A stretch of 64,000 nt of DNA from an uncultured Bacteroidales bacterium (GTDB lineage: Bacteria; Bacteroidota; Bacteroidia; Bacteroidales; Paludibacteraceae), in NCBI GenBank assembly GCA_902774185.1, contig CACYHE010000010.1, forward strand, positions 1-64,000, given 5' to 3'. Of the stretch, positions 7,725 through 16,791 are shown in pieces. The stretch's first letter is position 1, and the number at the start of each line of letters is the position of its first letter. The notes under the pieces are model-generated. The model saw nothing but the letters and a program-made list of their open reading frames with translations. It searched no databases and was not told where the DNA came from. The position numbers and the translations under genes were made by a program.

Positions 7725-10700
7725 TTATTGGAGTTTTGTGCCCATTACGTTGTAACGGACTCCGTCACGGATGATGATGAGTTGACCGTCTATAACGACC
7801 TTATTGGTAATTTGTGATTGGTCATTGGGAATTTGGTCGATGCCGGTAGCGGTCTGCTCGCTCTCAAATCCGAAGCGTGCGCGGCGTACGACAGAAGCAG
7901 CTTGTGGAGAGAGGTCGAAGTATGCACGCATACCCTTCATATCTTCGGCCGCATTCGGCCAAGAGAGTTTGTTCTCGGCTCCGAGAAGGAGAATCGTGTG
8001 ACTCTCGGCAGATTGTTGCGGGATTGGATACAGACTAAATACACCATTGAATGAGATAACACCGTCAATCACCTTCGGATGTGCATTTTTATCAATCGTC
8101 TTGGCAAACAAGAGCGGATTAGCCACATTGGCAAGTGGTTGAATGATATAGGGCACACCGGCTTCCAACGCATCGACGAACTCAAATCCGAGGTACAGTT
8201 CATCGTTTTCCTTGATACGGGCATTGCCTAACTTACCGATTACAACTCCGGCTCCGAAGGTCTCTTCCACCTCATCAGCGCTCATGTCGAACGGAACACA
8301 GAAGGTATTGAAACTTGCGGAAGACAAAGTGCGACGGAGATAGACATCTACCGTTTGTCCGTCGTTGGCAGCAAGGACAGAAGCATTGTCTGCTCCCTCT
8401 TTGATGACAATCTTTTTGCCGGTTTGCGTACCGGGATCCAGACTGGTGATATCATCGGTGAAATAGATATAATCTATATCGAAGTATTCGCCGGCAACAA
8501 GAGGACTGTTTTCGACATGCACTTGTGCGGCGACCTCACCTGCTGCCAAGTACGATGCGGGAACGTCCGTACCGGCTCTGCGGTCGCCAATCTTCTTGGT
8601 AAAGGTTACCCAGCCGTTGTCATTATAGTCATGTCCGAAGGGTTTGTCACTATCGCTATTATTGATATACCAGTTCTGTCCGTTGTTAACAAGGTTCAGA
8701 CGGAAGCGGTTAAAATCAAACGAATTGGTCAGACTGTTACGCATCCGTACCACTATATACCATTCATTGTTGATGGTATTGGCTACAGCGGCTGTCGGTT
8801 TGAAAGTAACCGCCATCCATGAGTTGCCTGTTACCAATGACACATAATCGCTTATACGGGCATCTCTTGCACTATTTCCAAATTCCACATTACAGTTGAC
8901 AAGCGTGCTGGTAAGTGAAGCGGAAGACGGGAGAGGTTCGCTATTATCGCCACGAACCAAGTAGAAACGGTGTTCGGATAGCGCATCGGTTGTTATATTG
9001 ATTGCATCAGAAGTCGTTGAGAGTGAAGCAGCATTCGTAACGCGCACTTTGAACGAGTATGCGGTTTCGGGCGTCAGGTCATGCAAGGTATATACAGTTT
9101 CGACCCCTGCAGTTCCTGCAATATTATCCACCAATACATTATCCGAACCATCCAAGATAGCGTAAACAAGCGAAGCATTGTCATCATCTGCCGACATGGT
9201 AAAGGTTACGGATTTGTATGTATTAGTGGTTGTTACTACAAGATTGGAAGGTGGAGCAACAGCTGCCGGCAATGTCACAGCAATGTTTTGTGAAGCCTCG
9301 TTTCCTGCTCCATCACGAGCGATGACGGTCAAGGTATGATTTTGACCTTCCAATTCGGATACGGTAATGGCGGTAGCCGCACCGGAAGTACCTGTAGCAG
9401 GAGCAGAAGTGAGCACTGCATCAGCTTCCTTGACAATATAGGTAATATCTTCTCCGCTATCATCGGAAGCCGTCACATTAAGTACCACGCTGCTCGTGGT
9501 CTTGTCTCCGTCAGAGAGGGAAGAAATAACAGGTGCTACATTATCTGCAAAATCATCTACATTGGCCACATTGTTGGTCAGGTAAGCGTAGGCAATGTCG
9601 AGATAACCACTTCCTCCATCTGCATGGAACTGGAATACTCTGCCGGTTTGTGAGGCGCTATAGTTCAGCGTATTTTTAGCATCAGCGAGCGCAAGAGTCA
9701 ATACATTCCATGAACCGTCTGACTCATATGTCAAGTTTTGTCCGTTTTGGTAACTTACTGCATCATTAAGGCGGATGTTAAAATTACTATATGAAATAGT
9801 TGTTCTAAATTTCACAACAAGATACCAATCTGCCTGTGAGATCTCAGACATATCTTTTGCGGAAGATAGATTTTGGTTGAAACTCCACCAGCCGGTGCCG
9901 CTATTTACAAATGCGGTATAGTATTTTTTCTGCGAGTGCGTACAACCGCCATCGTTAGCGACAGTCGAACCGACTCCTTCACGTAAATCGTAGGAAATAA
10001 CTCCTGTGGAAGGAAGGGTGACAGATGCCGGGTCTCCACGGAAGAAATAGTAACGTTTCTCTATGAGGGCTACAGTAGTGATATCCACCTCAACAGGCGA
10101 GGTCTCGTTACCATTCGGATCGGAAGCAATGACTGAGAACGTGTACGTCGTTTCCGGTGCAAGGCCGGTAATTTCTTTCTCCACCGTTGCACTTTGGCTT
10201 CCGTTGATAGAAGTCTCCATCGGTTCATCGGCAGAGCCTTTCACCTTATAACTAATCGTATAGGTAATCGGCGTATCATCATCCTCCGCATAAAGTTGGA
10301 GCGTAGTAGCGTTATGCGTTGTGGCACCTGCTTTCTCAGCTACGGAGAAGTTCGCCGGAGCCACATTGTCCACGATAGCGGGCTTTTCATCCGTGGTCGG
10401 GTCATTGGTCAGATAAGCATACTCTATATAGAAATAGGTACCGCTTAACGAACTATTCGCATGTAATTGGAAAGCAATATCATTTGCAGCAACCGGGAAA
10501 GAACGCAATGTGTTAGCTGCATCGGCTAAAGCAAATGTAACATCGTGCCATTCGCCGTCTCCATAATCATTGGTAAGGAAGAAATTTGCAGCACCATTAC
10601 TCAAATTGATACGCAGATTCTGGCCTGCCAGCGCAGTAGCATCGGTTCTGATTTTCATGCGTAGATACCAATCTGCCTTACGGACGTCAGCCATACATTG

Positions 10701-11495
10701 TGCGTTCGGTCTGAAATCTACTGCAAACCATTGATTAGGTAACGCAAACGCAGCATAATCTCCGCTCAGATTTGGAGCAACAGAACCCGGATTAGCAGAC
10801 CACGCGGCATGCTCGGTAGCGCGCAAATCTACACACTCTATGCCTGCAATAACCGGCAGGTCGCCACTACGGACGAAATAGTAACGTTTGGGGTCTTGGG
10901 GCTCCAAAGGCGCTACATATTCTGCTTCAATATAGATTTGAGAAATATAGACTGCTTCTCCGTTTGCGGCGGCTATTCTCAACAAATCACCATTTACGTT
11001 CCACGTGTGCGTGCCGACCAAACTGCCTTCACAATAGTATTGACCTCCTCCATTCGTCATTCGGCTGGAATGAGGAATGATTATCTCTTGGAAATCATCA
11101 TCCGGAACACTTGTTGTGCTAATCAAAAAACCAGCTCGTAAGCTATTCCAGTTATTATTGCAGAAAGAAAGTTGTACATCGTTGGATGTACCAGCCGCTT
11201 TTTTCATTTTGATGTGAATCGCGAAATCACTTGTTAATGTCATGTCAAAAGCAACGCTTGGCTTGATTTCCACACTCGTGCCTGCATTCTGGCAAATATG
11301 CGATGAATGCTGTGTACCAGATATGCTTACGACACCCTCGCTTTCTATTCCTGAAGGGATATTAATGCTTGCCCGCAAATCCGAGTAGCCGGAAGGTACA
11401 TCGCCATAGATGGCGTAACCAGGAGTTTGAGCCCAAAGGCTTGTTGTGAACAGCGTGCTGAGGAGCACTGCCAAAAAGAGAAATTTGTGTTTCAT
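7725..11495 (-). CDS. Large secreted multi-module protein with FN3-like domains and short C-terminal tail (1256 aa)
   Basis: Signal peptide (1-22). The modules in order are: YAIYGDVPSG (about 25-200; same as the protein at 16792-18075), RYYFVRSGDL (about 204-375), FN3-like (380-470), RYYFFRGDP (480-640), two FN3/Ig-like units (650-835), HRFYLVRGDN (840-1040), and a domain with FNTFCVPFDM and LEAGVPYIIQP (1050-1215) that is common in Bacteroidales surface proteins. The tail is VIDGQLIIIRDGVRYNVMG after an in-frame short array. No catalytic motif is visible; glycan binding or a surface scaffold role is inferred. It is the first gene of the operon running to 1167. Its promoter carries the same TTGAY direct repeat as rhaB. 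Confidence 0.65.
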   Translation of the reverse strand: MKHKFLFLAVLLSTLFTTSLWAQTPGYAIYGDVPSGYSDLRASINIPSGIESEGVVSISGTQHSSHICQNAGTSVEIKPSVAFDMTLTSDFAIHIKMKKAAGTSNDVQLSFCNNNWNSLRAGFLISTTSVPDDDFQEIIIPHSSRMTNGGGQYYCEGSLVGTHTWNVNGDLLRIAAANGEAVYISQIYIEAEYVAPLEPQDPKRYYFVRSGDLPVIAGIECVDLRATEHAAWSANPGSVAPNLSGDYAAFALPNQWFAVDFRPNAQCMADVRKADWYLRMKIRTDATALAGQNLRINLSNGAANFFLTNDYGDGEWHDVTFALADAANTLRSFPVAANDIAFQLHANSSLSGTYFYIEYAYLTNDPTTDEKPAIVDNVAPANFSVAEKAGATTHNATTLQLYAEDDDTPITYTISYKVKGSADEPMETSINGSQSATVEKEITGLAPETTYTFSVIASDPNGNETSPVEVDITTVALIEKRYYFFRGDPASVTLPSTGVISYDLREGVGSTVANDGGCTHSQKKYYTAFVNSGTGWWSFNQNLSSAKDMSEISQADWYLVVKFRTTISYSNFNIRLNDAVSYQNGQNLTYESDGSWNVLTLALADAKNTLNYSASQTGRVFQFHADGGSGYLDIAYAYLTNNVANVDDFADNVAPVISSLSDGDKTTSSVVLNVTASDDSGEDITYIVKEADAVLTSAPATGTSGAATAITVSELEGQNHTLTVIARDGAGNEASQNIAVTLPAAVAPPSNLVVTTTNTYKSVTFTMSADDDNASLVYAILDGSDNVLVDNIAGTAGVETVYTLHDLTPETAYSFKVRVTNAASLSTTSDAINITTDALSEHRFYLVRGDNSEPLPSSASLTSTLVNCNVEFGNSARDARISDYVSLVTGNSWMAVTFKPTAAVANTINNEWYIVVRMRNSLTNSFDFNRFRLNLVNNGQNWYINNSDSDKPFGHDYNDNGWVTFTKKIGDRRAGTDVPASYLAAGEVAAQVHVENSPLVAGEYFDIDYIYFTDDITSLDPGTQTGKKIVIKEGADNASVLAANDGQTVDVYLRRTLSSASFNTFCVPFDMSADEVEETFGAGVVIGKLGNARIKENDELYLGFEFVDALEAGVPYIIQPLANVANPLLFAKTIDKNAHPKVIDGVISFNGVFSLYPIPQQSAESHTILLLGAENKLSWPNAAEDMKGMRAYFDLSPQAASVVRRARFGFESEQTATGIDQIPNDQSQITNKVVIDGQLIIIRDGVRYNVMGTKLQ

Positions 11496-11554
11496 AACGG
11501 AATAAATTTATCAGTTAATATTGTGTTATTTTACCAGCATAGTAAAAGACGCTG

Positions 11555-11562
11555 CAAAATTA
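11555..11562 (-). promoter_or_regulatory. -7 box (TAATTTTG) of the 11495-1167 operon
   Basis: The minus strand reads CAG-TAATTTTG-CAGCGTC. The sequence from CAGTA to GCGTC is the same as at the rhaB promoter (CAG-TACTTTTG-CAGCGTC) except for one base in the box. No TTTG is found 20 bp upstream, where constitutive promoters in this window have one. That fits activator-dependent expression. Confidence 0.6.
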
Positions 11563-11592
11563 CTGAAAATATACAACACTAATATGCCTTAA

Positions 11593-11618
11593 TTGACAAA
11601 AAACTTTATTTTTTTGAC
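11593..11618 (-). promoter_or_regulatory. Candidate AraC-type operator: TTGAC direct repeats, 21 bp apart
   Basis: On the plus strand TTGACAAAAAACTTT begins at 11593 and a second TTGAC begins at 11614. The rhaB promoter has TTGATAAAAAAGTTT at 33900 and a second TTGAT at 33921. In both, the first repeat is 31 bp from the edge of the -7 box and the half-sites are 21 bp (two turns) apart. This suits an AraC-family dimer. The element also lies upstream of the regulator gene itself, so autoregulation is possible. Confidence 0.6.
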
Positions 11619-11645
11619 ACAATTTCTAAAAATTGCTATTTTTTT

Positions 11646-11677
11646 CTTGCTTATCTCAAAAAAATGCAGTAACTTTG
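11646..11677 (+). promoter_or_regulatory. Promoter of the AraC-family regulator
   Basis: CTTG at 11646-11649, a 20-bp spacer, then TAACTTTG at 11670-11677. It matches the extended motif YTTGCNTATNTCA seen upstream of dxs, the ORF6N gene, dapB and the small gene at 57647. The regulator's ATG is 20 bp downstream of the -7 box. Confidence 0.65.
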
Positions 11678-11697
11678 CCGCCAAATTCCGCATATCT

Positions 11698-12579
11698 ATG
11701 AAAAAGTTCACCGATTTGCATTATATGCCGGTTACTCCGCGCGATGAGCAATGGGGTATCATCTGCACGACGGCAGGTCACCAAACTATTTCACCCGGCG
11801 ATCCGTATCCTCCTCAAGAGAAGCACCCGAACGGTTATGTATTCAAGAAGACGGTAGGTCGTACGCTGCAGGAGTACCAATTGGTATATATCGTGGAGGG
11901 AGAGGGATGGTTTGAATCAACGCATTGTGCACGGACGAGTGTTCAGGCGGGTACGGTGATGATGCTTTTTCCCGGCGAATGGCACAACTATGCCCCGGAT
12001 CCGAAAACGGGTTGGAAGGAATATTGGATCGGTTTCAAGGGTCGCTATATCGACGAACGGGTGGAGAATGGTTTTTTCAGTCCGGAGCGTCCGTTGGTTG
12101 TGATCGGCAATGATATACAGGTAGAGGAGTTTTACTTGGAGGTGTTGCGTGAAGCGCAATTTGAGAAGAAAGGCTTTCAGTTATTAATCTCAAGTGTTGT
12201 ACTGCATCTATTAGGCACGATTGTTTTCCGGCAGAACATGACGCAGTACGAGAGTACCGATATAGCCGATAAGATAGAAGCCTCCAAACAATTCATGCGC
12301 AAGCATATAGAAGACGAATATCCGCCTGAGCGGGTAGCCCGAGAGTTAGGAATGGGGTACAGTTGGTTCCGTCGCATGTTTAAAGAGTATGTGGGTGTAT
12401 CTCCGGCGCAATACCAATTACAATTACGCTACCTCCGAGCACGTGATTTGCTCAAAGGTAGCGATATGACGATTACAGAGATTGCTTATGACTTGGGATT
12501 TAGTTCCGTCAATCAGTTCTCCACATTCTTCAGCAAGCATTCGGGTATGTCTCCCCGTCAGTTCAGGCAGCAGGTATAA
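11698..12579 (+). CDS. rhaR: AraC-family transcriptional regulator, probable rhamnose regulator (293 aa)
   Basis: An N-terminal AraC-binding cupin domain (about 30-160, with LVYIVEGEGWF and FPGEWHNYAP) is followed by a C-terminal double helix-turn-helix (about 195-293) ending in the classic SSVNQFSTFFSKHSGMSPRQF signature. The ATG at 11698 is chosen because the promoter lies at 11646-11677; the upstream open frame starts only at TTG. It sits between the two operons whose promoters share a TTGAY direct repeat and is the only regulator in the locus. It probably senses L-rhamnose and activates both; the ligand is inferred. Its 3' end overlaps the convergent GH78 gene by 22 bp. Confidence 0.8.
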   Translation: MKKFTDLHYMPVTPRDEQWGIICTTAGHQTISPGDPYPPQEKHPNGYVFKKTVGRTLQEYQLVYIVEGEGWFESTHCARTSVQAGTVMMLFPGEWHNYAPDPKTGWKEYWIGFKGRYIDERVENGFFSPERPLVVIGNDIQVEEFYLEVLREAQFEKKGFQLLISSVVLHLLGTIVFRQNMTQYESTDIADKIEASKQFMRKHIEDEYPPERVARELGMGYSWFRRMFKEYVGVSPAQYQLQLRYLRARDLLKGSDMTITEIAYDLGFSSVNQFSTFFSKHSGMSPRQFRQQV

Positions 12580-15107
12580 GTTCCCGTTGTATGTTCTTTC
12601 GTTTGTCCATTGGCAATAACAGTAGCTGTAGTGCCTTCCGGGATGGAGAACGTCCACACACAGGTATCTCCTTCGTAATGCCATTCGGAGCAGATGAGTC
12701 CGGCGGCAGACCGGTATTCGGCGTTGATAGCGCCAAGGCGTTTGTCCGGTACGGGAGCCAAGATGATATGTTTGAATCCGGGTTGTGCCGGATCGGATTG
12801 GATACCGGCCGCTGTTTGCCATAACCATTGGCATACGCATCCGTAGGCATAATGGTTAAAACTATTCATGCCGTTGGGTGCCATTCCTTTTTCTATGGTA
12901 TAACTGTTCCAGCGTTCCCAGATGGTAGTTGCCCCGTTATCGACCGAATAGAGCCAACTGGGGTTACGACGCTGAAAGAGCAGGTCGTAAGCGACATCGA
13001 CCATGCCGTTGTCAGTAAGGGTCTGCATGAGGATAGACGTACCGAGGAAACCGGTCTGGAGACATTGGTTATGCGCCTTAAAGTTCTCACGCAGGCGTAG
13101 GATCATATTCTCTTTGGCCTGTCCTTCCAGCAGGTTATTATGCAGAGCGAAGAGCGCCGGGGTCTGCATCGTATTGAGGATAGGTTGTTTGAAGGAACCG
13201 TCCGGCAACAGGAAACGTTTCTGCATATAGGTTTTAGCCTCAGCCACCATGCGGATATACTTGGTGGTATCTTGTCCGATGGCTCGCGCCATATCCAGCA
13301 TCATACGGGCATCTATCATCCAATAGGAACCATAGAGGAATGACCAGTACTCCGCTGCTTCGGGGCGCAAGCCGTTAGCGTCCCATGGTTGGCCGGTGAA
13401 GGACTCCAGTGCCTCATAACTGAGCCAATCCCCCCATTGGTAACCGCCGTTATCTTCGAAGAGCGCATTATGATCAAACCGCACCGCAGCGCCATGGTCT
13501 ATATAGCGCTCCATCGAAGCCCAATGTTCTTGAATGAGGGCGGTGTCGGCGAACTGCTTGTAGATAGTCCAAGGCACGATGATTCCGGCATCGGACCATC
13601 CGACACGTGCCATGTCCACATGGCTGGAACCGTACTGACCGAAAGGAGCCACGCCCGGGTAACCGCCGTTCTCTTTCTGTGTATCGCGCAGGTCACGTAA
13701 CCACTTGCGGAAGAAGGCGTCGGTATTGGCGAAATACGTACCGGTCTCGCAGAAGACCTGCGTATCGGCTGTCCACCCGAGGCGTTCGTTACGCTGCGGG
13801 CAGTCGGTAGGCACGGAGAGGTAGTTGGAGCGCATTCCCCAGACCGTATTTTGGATTAAGCGGTTGACATCCTCGTTACCGGTAGTGAGTTGACCTGTCT
13901 CCAGTTCCGGTGTCATAGAAGAGACGGGTATTGAGTGCACCGAACGGATATGTACTTCACCGGTAGCTGTTATGCTCATGAAGCGATAGCCGAAGAAAGT
14001 ACACTGCGGGTGGTAGGTAACCGGTTTGCTATCTTTAGCAAAAGTATAACGCAATGTGACACCGGTGTCGGGGATACGGAGGTTGGTACGATGTACCGAC
14101 CCTTCGGGTCCATCCATGCCGCGTTTGTGAGAGCCGAGACTATCATTAAGCAGTTCACCCGGAGCACAAGTAAGTGTTACTCCTTCCGCTGCTTCAAAAA
14201 CAAACTCCGGCACTGCGGCACAGTTCTGACCAAAGTCGAGCACAAGTGTCTCATGGGGGTGAAGGGTAATTGTTTGCTCTGCCGTATAGGAGCGGTCGAT
14301 GACCACTCGTCCGAAATGCGTATCGTCCGCCTGATCGACCTGATGATATACATAGGTTTGTTGCGGGGCAAGCGCCAAGTCACGACGCAAATAGACCTCC
14401 GCTCCGTCGGAGGGCAGTATCTCACCTTTGAACTCATGGTTTGTAACCGGAATAGTCAGTTTCTCCGGTGTGTCATAGCCCATCGGGATCCGTGCATCGT
14501 ATTCTTCCCCGTCGAAGATAGCAGCATGTGTGACGGGTCCCGCAATACCGGCACGCCAAAGGACGGTATCGGTTCCGATAAGTTGTTCCGATCCATCTTC
14601 GTACCGGAGTTTGAGCACTGCGCGGAAGGCACATTTATGTCCGTACATTCCTTTGGTACCGGCTGGGGTGATGATCTTATCCGCCCACCATCCGGGGGTC
14701 ACTTGTGCAGCAAGGGTGAACCGGGTTTGATTCTTCACCGCCGATGTGATATCGTAGGTAAAGGAACGTTTGGTTTTGGCATAATGGGTAAAACCGGGTT
14801 TGAGCACCTCATCGCCCACCTGCTTTTCGTTCACATAGAGCAGATAGACTCCGAGTCCAGCCGTCATCCATACGGCAGATTGAACCGGTTTTTCTGCATC
14901 GATGGACGCGACGAACCAGTTAGCCCCATCGGCGGCTCGGCTGCCGTCATAGACGGTATCGGTAACGACCGGTGCATCTGCCACGGATATCCATTCGGAT
15001 ACTTCCCATGCCTCGTCTGGAAGTGCGTCCGTACGATTGATACGCTGCTCCGTTCGGGAGCAAGAACAAGCAATGAATGGCAGGAGGAAAAAGAGGAGCT
15101 TTTTCAT
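12558..15107 (-). CDS. Alpha-L-rhamnosidase, GH78 lipoprotein (849 aa)
   Basis: A lipoprotein signal with lipidation Cys at about residue 14 (LLPFIAC) indicates a membrane-anchored enzyme. N-terminal beta-sandwich domains (about 35-400; FDGEEYDARIP, LDFGQNCAAVPEF) precede the (alpha/alpha)6 barrel. The barrel contains the GH78 signature DCPQRNERLGWTADTQVF (about 435-452), with the catalytic-acid candidate Glu441, and later GGYQWGDWLSYE. A C-terminal sandwich closes the protein. It hydrolyses terminal alpha-L-rhamnose, feeding RhaT/RhaA/RhaB/RhaD. It is separated from the main operon by 316 bp and overlaps the convergent regulator gene. No clear promoter box was found, so it may be read through from the operon. 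Confidence 0.9.
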   Translation of the reverse strand: MKKLLFFLLPFIACSCSRTEQRINRTDALPDEAWEVSEWISVADAPVVTDTVYDGSRAADGANWFVASIDAEKPVQSAVWMTAGLGVYLLYVNEKQVGDEVLKPGFTHYAKTKRSFTYDITSAVKNQTRFTLAAQVTPGWWADKIITPAGTKGMYGHKCAFRAVLKLRYEDGSEQLIGTDTVLWRAGIAGPVTHAAIFDGEEYDARIPMGYDTPEKLTIPVTNHEFKGEILPSDGAEVYLRRDLALAPQQTYVYHQVDQADDTHFGRVVIDRSYTAEQTITLHPHETLVLDFGQNCAAVPEFVFEAAEGVTLTCAPGELLNDSLGSHKRGMDGPEGSVHRTNLRIPDTGVTLRYTFAKDSKPVTYHPQCTFFGYRFMSITATGEVHIRSVHSIPVSSMTPELETGQLTTGNEDVNRLIQNTVWGMRSNYLSVPTDCPQRNERLGWTADTQVFCETGTYFANTDAFFRKWLRDLRDTQKENGGYPGVAPFGQYGSSHVDMARVGWSDAGIIVPWTIYKQFADTALIQEHWASMERYIDHGAAVRFDHNALFEDNGGYQWGDWLSYEALESFTGQPWDANGLRPEAAEYWSFLYGSYWMIDARMMLDMARAIGQDTTKYIRMVAEAKTYMQKRFLLPDGSFKQPILNTMQTPALFALHNNLLEGQAKENMILRLRENFKAHNQCLQTGFLGTSILMQTLTDNGMVDVAYDLLFQRRNPSWLYSVDNGATTIWERWNSYTIEKGMAPNGMNSFNHYAYGCVCQWLWQTAAGIQSDPAQPGFKHIILAPVPDKRLGAINAEYRSAAGLICSEWHYEGDTCVWTFSIPEGTTATVIANGQTKEHTTGTYTCCLN

Positions 15108-15248
15108 TGGTGATTGGTTATTTGTGATTGGTGATTATTAGTGTTGCGTTAATTTTGGCCAACATGTTTATATCTTATTGATATATAATTGTTTATGCGG
15201 ATAATTTAATTTTTCGATTTGAAAAAAATATGTTTTTTATGTTTATTT
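15108..15248. other. A/T-rich gap upstream of GH78 with a GTGATTG array
   Basis: Bases 15108-15139 contain short repeats (TTGGTGATTGGTT, TTTGTGATTGG) of the scattered-array class immediately before the GH78 start. The rest is A/T-rich. No convincing TAnnTTTG box or TTGAY pair at 21-bp spacing was seen. Confidence 0.5.
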
Positions 15249-15336
15249 CCTTTGTATGCTTTAACTCGGAGAGTTGCGGAGTTTGGGGATAAAAACTATC
15301 CGAAAGCTTGCTTGCGAGGACTAAAGCATACAAAGG
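15249..15336 (+). ncRNA. Stem-closed 88-nt element (possible small RNA or transcription stop)
   Basis: CCTTTGTATGCTTTA (15249-15263) and TAAAGCATACAAAGG (15322-15336) form a perfect 15-bp stem around 58 nt. Inside is a second perfect hairpin, GGATA-AAAAC-TATCC (15287-15301). On the plus strand the stem is followed by GGTTTTTATTGTTTTTTT, which resembles an intrinsic terminator. It lies between the GH128 gene and the GH78 gene of the same (minus) strand. It may be a small RNA, a bidirectional terminator or a miniature mobile element; no protein is likely. Confidence 0.4.
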
Positions 15337-15423
15337 GGTTTTTATTGTTTTTTTCTAATTTTATCGCATCAGTACTAATTGGTGATTTGTTATTTATTAG
15401 TTGGACTGGACGCTCTGGTCGGA

Positions 15424-16773
15424 CTATTTATTCCGGTCTATCAGTTGACCTTGTGCGTTGTACTTCACACCGTCACGGATGATGATGAGTTGGCCATCGA
15501 TAATCAATTTACGATTGGACGATTGACGATTTACGATTTGGTCGAGGGCTTCGGGATTAGTGTCAGATGCAAGCATGAGCCAGTTAAAATCACACGATCC
15601 GGCAGTGATGCGGAGCTCGATAGTCTGTTTCCCTTGAGGAAGAGTAACGGAGGTAGTATGGTTCTGCCACTGTGTCCAAGCACCGGTTGAGGAAATCCGG
15701 ATGGTTGCCAGATAAGTATCATTCGTATATAGATCACACCATGTATCTTGTTCTCCTGCGGTACGAAGCGTAAGGTCATATTCGCCGGCAGCAGGTACAT
15801 CGATCTGGTACGCGATGCGACTGCCTTGTCCCGTGTAGCCGACCGATAACTCGCCATCACTATCCGTAGAGGTGACAAGGGATATATTCTCCATTGAGAT
15901 ATAGTGTTCCGCTTCGATGCGATTGTTAACCGTATGATAGAAAGTATCATCATAAGAGGACATATTCGCATAAATCTTTCCCAACATGGTGAGAGATTGT
16001 TTGTCGGAATTTACCAAGTCGGTAAGGATACCGCCCCGTCCCAAGAACCAGGCATACCGATAGACATGTGGGTCACGCTCCATCCAGTCGATCATCTTCA
16101 CCATGAACGCACGTTGCTCATCGGCTGTACCGTTATCGCCCATGCCGTTCTTATCCATATTAAACTCCGTGAGCCAAACGGGTTTATGGAACTGCTCCCA
16201 TAGTTGGTCAATACTGCCTTTGACAGACTCCATGGCACCCATATAGAAATGAATTCCGATATAATCCACGCGACAGTTGGGACAAGCAGCAAAGAAATCA
16301 CGGAGCCAATCATAAGGTGAGTTATAGGTAGTTCCCCCTTCCTCTACGCACCATCCGCACCAGTTAGGGGCTGGCGAGACCAGTTTGAGGTTGTATTCAT
16401 CCGCGATAGCTTCCAATGCAGGCCAAGCCGCAGCTGCTTGGGAAGGTGTCATGTTGGCTTGATCCTTGAAGTTCGGTTCATTGAATGCCAACAGGTACTT
16501 GACATTCGGATGGGCAGCAAGGAACTGACGCAGTTGGTTGGCATTATAACCTCCGTTCCATGTCATCGGGACAAAGTCCACGCCGGCAGCTTCGAAATCG
16601 AGGTAGGTAGAATGACTCCAGTCATAGTACCATCCGGCTCCTTTGGAGAGGTTGGCAACGGCTTGGTTGGAGAACTTGGACTGGTCCACACCATAGCCGC
16701 GTTTATAACTCTGCGTCTGCGCAATAGCAAGTAAGGGGATGAGCATCAGAAGGCTCAAAACACTTCGTTTCAT
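15424..16773 (-). CDS. GH128-like glycosidase with CBM6-like domain and short C-terminal tail (449 aa)
   Basis: A signal peptide (1-18) precedes a Glyco_hydro_cc (GH128) TIM barrel at about 22-275. It has YYDW, VPMTWNG, the acid/base candidate Glu99 in LLAFNEPN, and the nucleophile candidate Glu203 in PVWLTEFN. A CBM6-like domain (about 288-410, IEAEHY opening, NWLMLAS close) follows, then an in-frame array (15508-15541) and the tail LIIDGQLIIIRDGVKYNAQG. GH128 enzymes are known as endo-beta-1,3-glucanases; the target here is inferred. It is paralogous to the gene at 18080 and is last in the long rhamnose operon before the 316-bp gap. Confidence 0.8.
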   Translation of the reverse strand: MKRSVLSLLMLIPLLAIAQTQSYKRGYGVDQSKFSNQAVANLSKGAGWYYDWSHSTYLDFEAAGVDFVPMTWNGGYNANQLRQFLAAHPNVKYLLAFNEPNFKDQANMTPSQAAAAWPALEAIADEYNLKLVSPAPNWCGWCVEEGGTTYNSPYDWLRDFFAACPNCRVDYIGIHFYMGAMESVKGSIDQLWEQFHKPVWLTEFNMDKNGMGDNGTADEQRAFMVKMIDWMERDPHVYRYAWFLGRGGILTDLVNSDKQSLTMLGKIYANMSSYDDTFYHTVNNRIEAEHYISMENISLVTSTDSDGELSVGYTGQGSRIAYQIDVPAAGEYDLTLRTAGEQDTWCDLYTNDTYLATIRISSTGAWTQWQNHTTSVTLPQGKQTIELRITAGSCDFNWLMLASDTNPEALDQIVNRQSSNRKLIIDGQLIIIRDGVKYNAQGQLIDRNK

Positions 16774-16791
16774 ATGGATTGAGTAATTGTA

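Noticed and set aside
13935-15113. 392-codon open frame on the plus strand
   Set aside because: It lies fully antisense to the GH78 gene, has no family resemblance or promoter, and arises from codon bias in the opposite strand.
15219-15482. 87-codon plus-strand frame over the stem-loop
   Set aside because: Most of it is the stem-closed element and U-runs; protein coding is unlikely.
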